Shown here piece after piece: positions 63,673 to 64,000 of a DNA stretch of 64,000 bases. The DNA is from Hydractinia symbiolongicarpus (Eukaryota; Cnidaria; Hydrozoa; Anthoathecata; Hydractiniidae). The DNA lies in contig NC_079877.1 in assembly GCF_029227915.1 (NCBI RefSeq), positions 13,143,351 through 13,207,350 of the forward strand. The letters are read 5' to 3'. Position 1 is the stretch's first letter, and each line of letters opens with the position of its first letter. The position numbers were made by a program, and so were the translations under genes. The notes below the pieces were generated by a model. That model made no database searches, was not told where the DNA came from, and saw only the letters and a program-made list of their open reading frames with translations.

Positions 63673-64000
63673 AGTAGGGAGCAGCATACAAAAATAAAGA
63701 AAAATTGAATAATTTTATAGTATTTATTTTAAACACTTCGAAACTATACAAGAAATTTCGGCTTTTACAGCCTCAATTTTCTTCGCAAGCCAGTCAATCA
63801 ACCTTTGTTGCCCATAAAATTATATATAACTGGTATTTCCAGACCATATCCACCCCCACGATTAACCCTCTTTCCACAATCCTCAGCTGTAATTAAAGTG
63901 TTTGGGACTTACAAGAACATGAAACATATTTTTGATATGTTTTGTGGCATGTGTCTAACAATGCTTTCGTTTTGTAAAGAATCAGTTCTTATTATTGCTA

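Larger units (their letters stand above)
60983..64000. other. Intergenic to right edge, repeat fragments only
   Basis: Contains a TTTCGCGA-type repeat (61370-61560), a TCTG-bearing dispersed repeat (62088-62211), a trace of TTCGAGTTATGGAG-type transposon end (62480-62525) and TTAGCGGACACTCT repeats (63530-63670). A 150-codon minus-strand open frame (62815-63267) is not recognisable. No gene can be supported. Confidence 0.5.

Overview
The window is nuclear DNA of an animal, most likely a cnidarian and perhaps a hydrozoan. It is strongly AT-rich, its genes are split by short GT-AG introns, and it carries metazoan genes (tripeptidyl-peptidase II, Capicua, SDHD, ANKRD40-like), a DUF4773-like cysteine-rich secreted family, and many DNA transposons, MITEs and a non-LTR retrotransposon. 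The species cannot be fixed from sequence alone. All exon models below were read by eye from splice sites, reading frame and remembered family sequence; no search was run.

Layout. 1-22025 (+): most of a TPP2 gene in 38 recognisable exons, entering from the left with its 5' part (including the catalytic Asp) outside the window. One of its introns holds a degraded 5.2-kb ISL2EU-like transposon (THAP/DDE transposase on +, SWIM/YqaJ nuclease on -), itself invaded by a non-LTR retrotransposon. Other TPP2 introns hold minisatellites; one of these is built from copies of the following exon's own splice acceptor. 22026-25043: 3' UTR and intergenic DNA with a small MITE. 25044-31312 (-): Capicua (CIC), six exons, one continuous 1082-codon frame. 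31313-33124: intergenic, ending in the SDHD promoter. 33125-36494 (+): SDHD, five exons, 170 codons. 36495-42329: intergenic DNA with a MITE, a degraded pogo/Tigger-like transposon bounded by TA, and a second MITE.

42330-55163 (-): a cluster of three DUF4773-like secreted-protein genes. Copies 2 and 3 come from a recent tandem duplication of about 3 kb. Copy 2 carries about 182 TCTG repeats where copy 3 has only a few. Copy 3 carries a 2.75-kb Tigger/pogo-type transposon whose pre-insertion site is preserved in copy 2. That transposon holds an oppositely oriented HIRAN-like gene exactly where the first catalytic Asp region of its transposase should be. This is the most unusual arrangement in the window.

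55164-59878: repeats and a second, oppositely oriented copy of the non-LTR retrotransposon. 59879-60643 (+): intact single-coding-exon ANKRD40-like gene. 60644-64000: intergenic DNA with repeat fragments and no gene I can support. The host genes are functionally unrelated housekeeping or signalling genes: cytosolic peptide degradation, RTK-responsive transcriptional repression, mitochondrial complex II. They do not form a pathway.
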